NCBI GenBank assembly: GCA_023387295.1
Contig: JAEWIG010000429.1
Span: 1 to 6,335 of the forward strand
Source of the DNA: Bacillota bacterium
GTDB lineage: Bacteria > Bacillota > Bacilli > Bacillales > Cytobacillaceae
Direction of reading: 5' to 3'
DNA length: 6,335 nucleotides
Under the pieces are notes generated by a model. That model did not search any database, was not told the DNA's origin, and saw only the letters and a program-made list of their open reading frames with translations. Each line of letters begins with the position of its first letter. Position 1 is the first letter of the stretch. The position numbers were made by a program, and so were the translations under genes. Shown one piece after another: positions 5,058 to 6,335 of the stretch.

Positions 5058-6161
5058 ATGGTTTCGTTGTTGGAGTTTTTTACATCACCTGAAAACCTAA
5101 TTGACATTGGTATTACAGTCGGTATTTTCCTGTTGTTCTTATTCTTTAGGAAAATCTTTACGAAATATATATTTGCGTTGCTATTAAAAATTGGTAAAAA
5201 AGTACCTACTGATTTGTTTGCGCAATTTCTTCTTGCTTATGAAAAACCGATGCAATGGCTATTTATTGTTATCGGCATTTATGTGTCAGCACAGTACTTT
5301 CCATATTTTAATGAAAAAAACCCATTTTTCTTAGATGTGATTCGTTCGTCTATCATTATTATTATAAGCTGTGGCTTGTATAATTTTTCTTCCACAACTT
5401 CACAGCTTTTTGCGAAACTAAATGACAAATATAATATTGAAATTGATGAGATTCTGATTCCCATTTTATCAAAATTATTGAGATTTATTATTGTTATGTT
5501 AACCATAGGTATTGTCGCAGCGGAATTCGGTTTTGATGTAAATGGATTTGTTGCCGGGTTAGGCTTAGGTGGATTTGCGATTGCTTTCGCGGCCAAGGAT
5601 GCAATTGGTAATTTATTTGGCGGATTTGTTATTATTACAGAAAAGCCTTTTTCAATTGGTGATTGGATTCAAACACCAAGTGTAGAAGGAACAGTAGAAG
5701 AAATCACGTTCCGCAGCACGAGAATCCGAACTTTTGAACAAGCCATTGTGACGATGCCGAATGCAACATTAGCGAACGAAGCTATTATGAACTGGAGCAA
5801 AATGGGGAAAAGACAAATTAAGTTTAACTTAAAAGTGACTCATGATACTCCAAAGGAAAAATTGAAATCTGTTGTTGATCAAATTGAAAGTCTGATAAAA
5901 AATCATCCGGAAATTCATCCAGAGACGATTCACGTTACGTTTAATCAGTATTTGGATAATGGTCTAGAAATCTTCTTATATTTCTTTACGAAGACAACAG
6001 ATTGGGGAAAATACCTCAAGATTAGGGAAGAAATTAATTTTGAAATCTTGAATATCCTTGAAAAAGAAGGCGTCATTGTCGCATTGCCAAGTAGTAAATT
6101 AATTTTAGATGCAGAGTCTGACGAAAAAAAGATGTCTTTAGAAAAGCGCGAGAAAGCTTAA
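5058..6161 (+). CDS. MscS-family small-conductance mechanosensitive channel (YhdY-like)
   Basis: This 367-residue membrane channel opens under membrane tension to release solutes on hypo-osmotic shock. Predicted membrane segments lie near 14-33, 63-80, 91-110 and 135-157, followed by the pore helix at about 163-195. The pore helix carries the small-residue pattern AGLGLGGFAIAFAAKDAIGNLFGG, given here only as residues 166-189 for reference, with conserved glycines and alanines lining the pore. The cytoplasmic beta domain follows, with EKPFSIGDWI (195-204), the EGTVEEITFRSTRIRT block (210-225) and VTMPNATLAN (231-240), then the alpha/beta domain. It is longer than E. coli MscS because of two extra N-terminal helices, and its size is close to B. 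subtilis YhdY. The start is fixed by AGGAGGAG at 5046-5053. It appears to be its own transcription unit. Confidence 0.9.
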   Translation: MVSLLEFFTSPENLIDIGITVGIFLLFLFFRKIFTKYIFALLLKIGKKVPTDLFAQFLLAYEKPMQWLFIVIGIYVSAQYFPYFNEKNPFFLDVIRSSIIIIISCGLYNFSSTTSQLFAKLNDKYNIEIDEILIPILSKLLRFIIVMLTIGIVAAEFGFDVNGFVAGLGLGGFAIAFAAKDAIGNLFGGFVIITEKPFSIGDWIQTPSVEGTVEEITFRSTRIRTFEQAIVTMPNATLANEAIMNWSKMGKRQIKFNLKVTHDTPKEKLKSVVDQIESLIKNHPEIHPETIHVTFNQYLDNGLEIFLYFFTKTTDWGKYLKIREEINFEILNILEKEGVIVALPSSKLILDAESDEKKMSLEKREKA

Positions 6162-6175
6162 TATTTGATAAAAGG

Positions 6176-6211
6176 GATGCCTCCTAGATTTTAGCTAGGA
6201 GGCATCTCTTT
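6176..6211 (+). terminator. Terminator hairpin after mscS and target motif of the adjacent intron
   Basis: A perfect 12-bp stem (6176-6187 with 6195-6206) with a seven-base loop begins 14 bases after the mscS stop. Instead of a full U-tract it is followed by TCTTTAT, after which the group II intron starts. Group IIC introns recognise such hairpins, and insertion into the tail is likely to have cut the original T-run. Confidence 0.85.
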
Positions 6212-6213
6212 AT

Positions 6214-6335
6214 GTGTGCCCGGCATGGGTGATAACTTGGTGGTGAAAGTCCACTACAGGCTTGGCAGTAGGAACTGTTAGCGAAAGACAAGGGTGTCCA
6301 CCGCGAGGTGGAATCTGAAGGAAGTCGGACGCAAA
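6214..6335 (+). mobile_element. Group II intron, 5' part of domain I (IIC-like, cut by window end)
   Basis: The sequence starts with the group II 5' consensus GTGYG (GTGTGCCCGGCATGGGTG), a start that I recall as shared with the Oceanobacillus iheyensis group IIC intron. Further blocks match that intron from memory: a GTGG/CCAC hairpin with a GAAAGT-containing loop (6240-6254), CAGT-AGGA-ACTG (6266-6277), CAAGGGTGTCC, a CCACC-GCGA-GGTGG tetraloop hairpin (6298-6311) and GAATCTGAAGGAAG. The GCGA hairpin keeps its fold with different stem bases, which indicates a working RNA rather than chance similarity. Position seven bases behind a terminator stem fits class C targeting. The catalytic domain V, the EBS1 guide and any reverse transcriptase gene lie beyond the window, so intactness and mobility cannot be judged. 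Confidence 0.9.

Overview
The window is AT-rich with strong AGGAGG-type Shine-Dalgarno sequences, U-tailed intrinsic terminators and TTGACA/TATAAT-type promoters. Its gene set is Bacillus-like: GabD, NhaC, a TetR gene with paired SMR genes, and a YhdY-like MscS. The source is most likely a member of the Bacillaceae; the species cannot be named from this sequence. Every gene is on the + strand.

Layout. Positions 3-1433 hold gabD (succinate-semialdehyde dehydrogenase), whose 5' end probably lies before the window. It is followed by five 20-bp tandem repeat units and a strong terminator (1548-1585). Positions 1586-1801 form a control region with a palindromic upstream element, a second inverted repeat and a consensus-perfect sigma-54 (-24/-12) promoter. 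This drives a monocistronic NhaC-family antiporter gene (1802-3259) that ends at its own terminator (3268-3307). A sigma-A promoter with an operator-like palindrome at its start site follows. It leads through a leader of about 160 nt into a TetR regulator (3539-4114) and two almost abutting SMR transporter genes (4280-4627, 4629-4946). Between tetR and the SMR pair lies a second array of the same 20-bp repeat, and its first unit supplies the tetR stop codon. A mechanosensitive-channel gene (5058-6161) ends at a perfect 12-bp hairpin. Seven bases beyond that hairpin the 5' end of a group II intron begins (6214) and runs off the window. It closely resembles group IIC introns of the Oceanobacillus iheyensis type, which insert behind terminators.

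How the parts may work together. GabD performs the last step of the GABA shunt, feeding succinate to the TCA cycle. In Bacillus thuringiensis the gab genes are under a sigma-54 activator (GabR), so a sigma-54 promoter on the adjacent NhaC-family gene suggests it belongs to the same regulon and may move a pathway substrate or product; this is inference. The TetR-SMR-SMR group resembles B. subtilis yvdT-yvdS-yvdR and is probably a self-regulated efflux operon. The main unexplained structure is the pair of strictly 20-bp-phased repeat arrays behind gabD and tetR.
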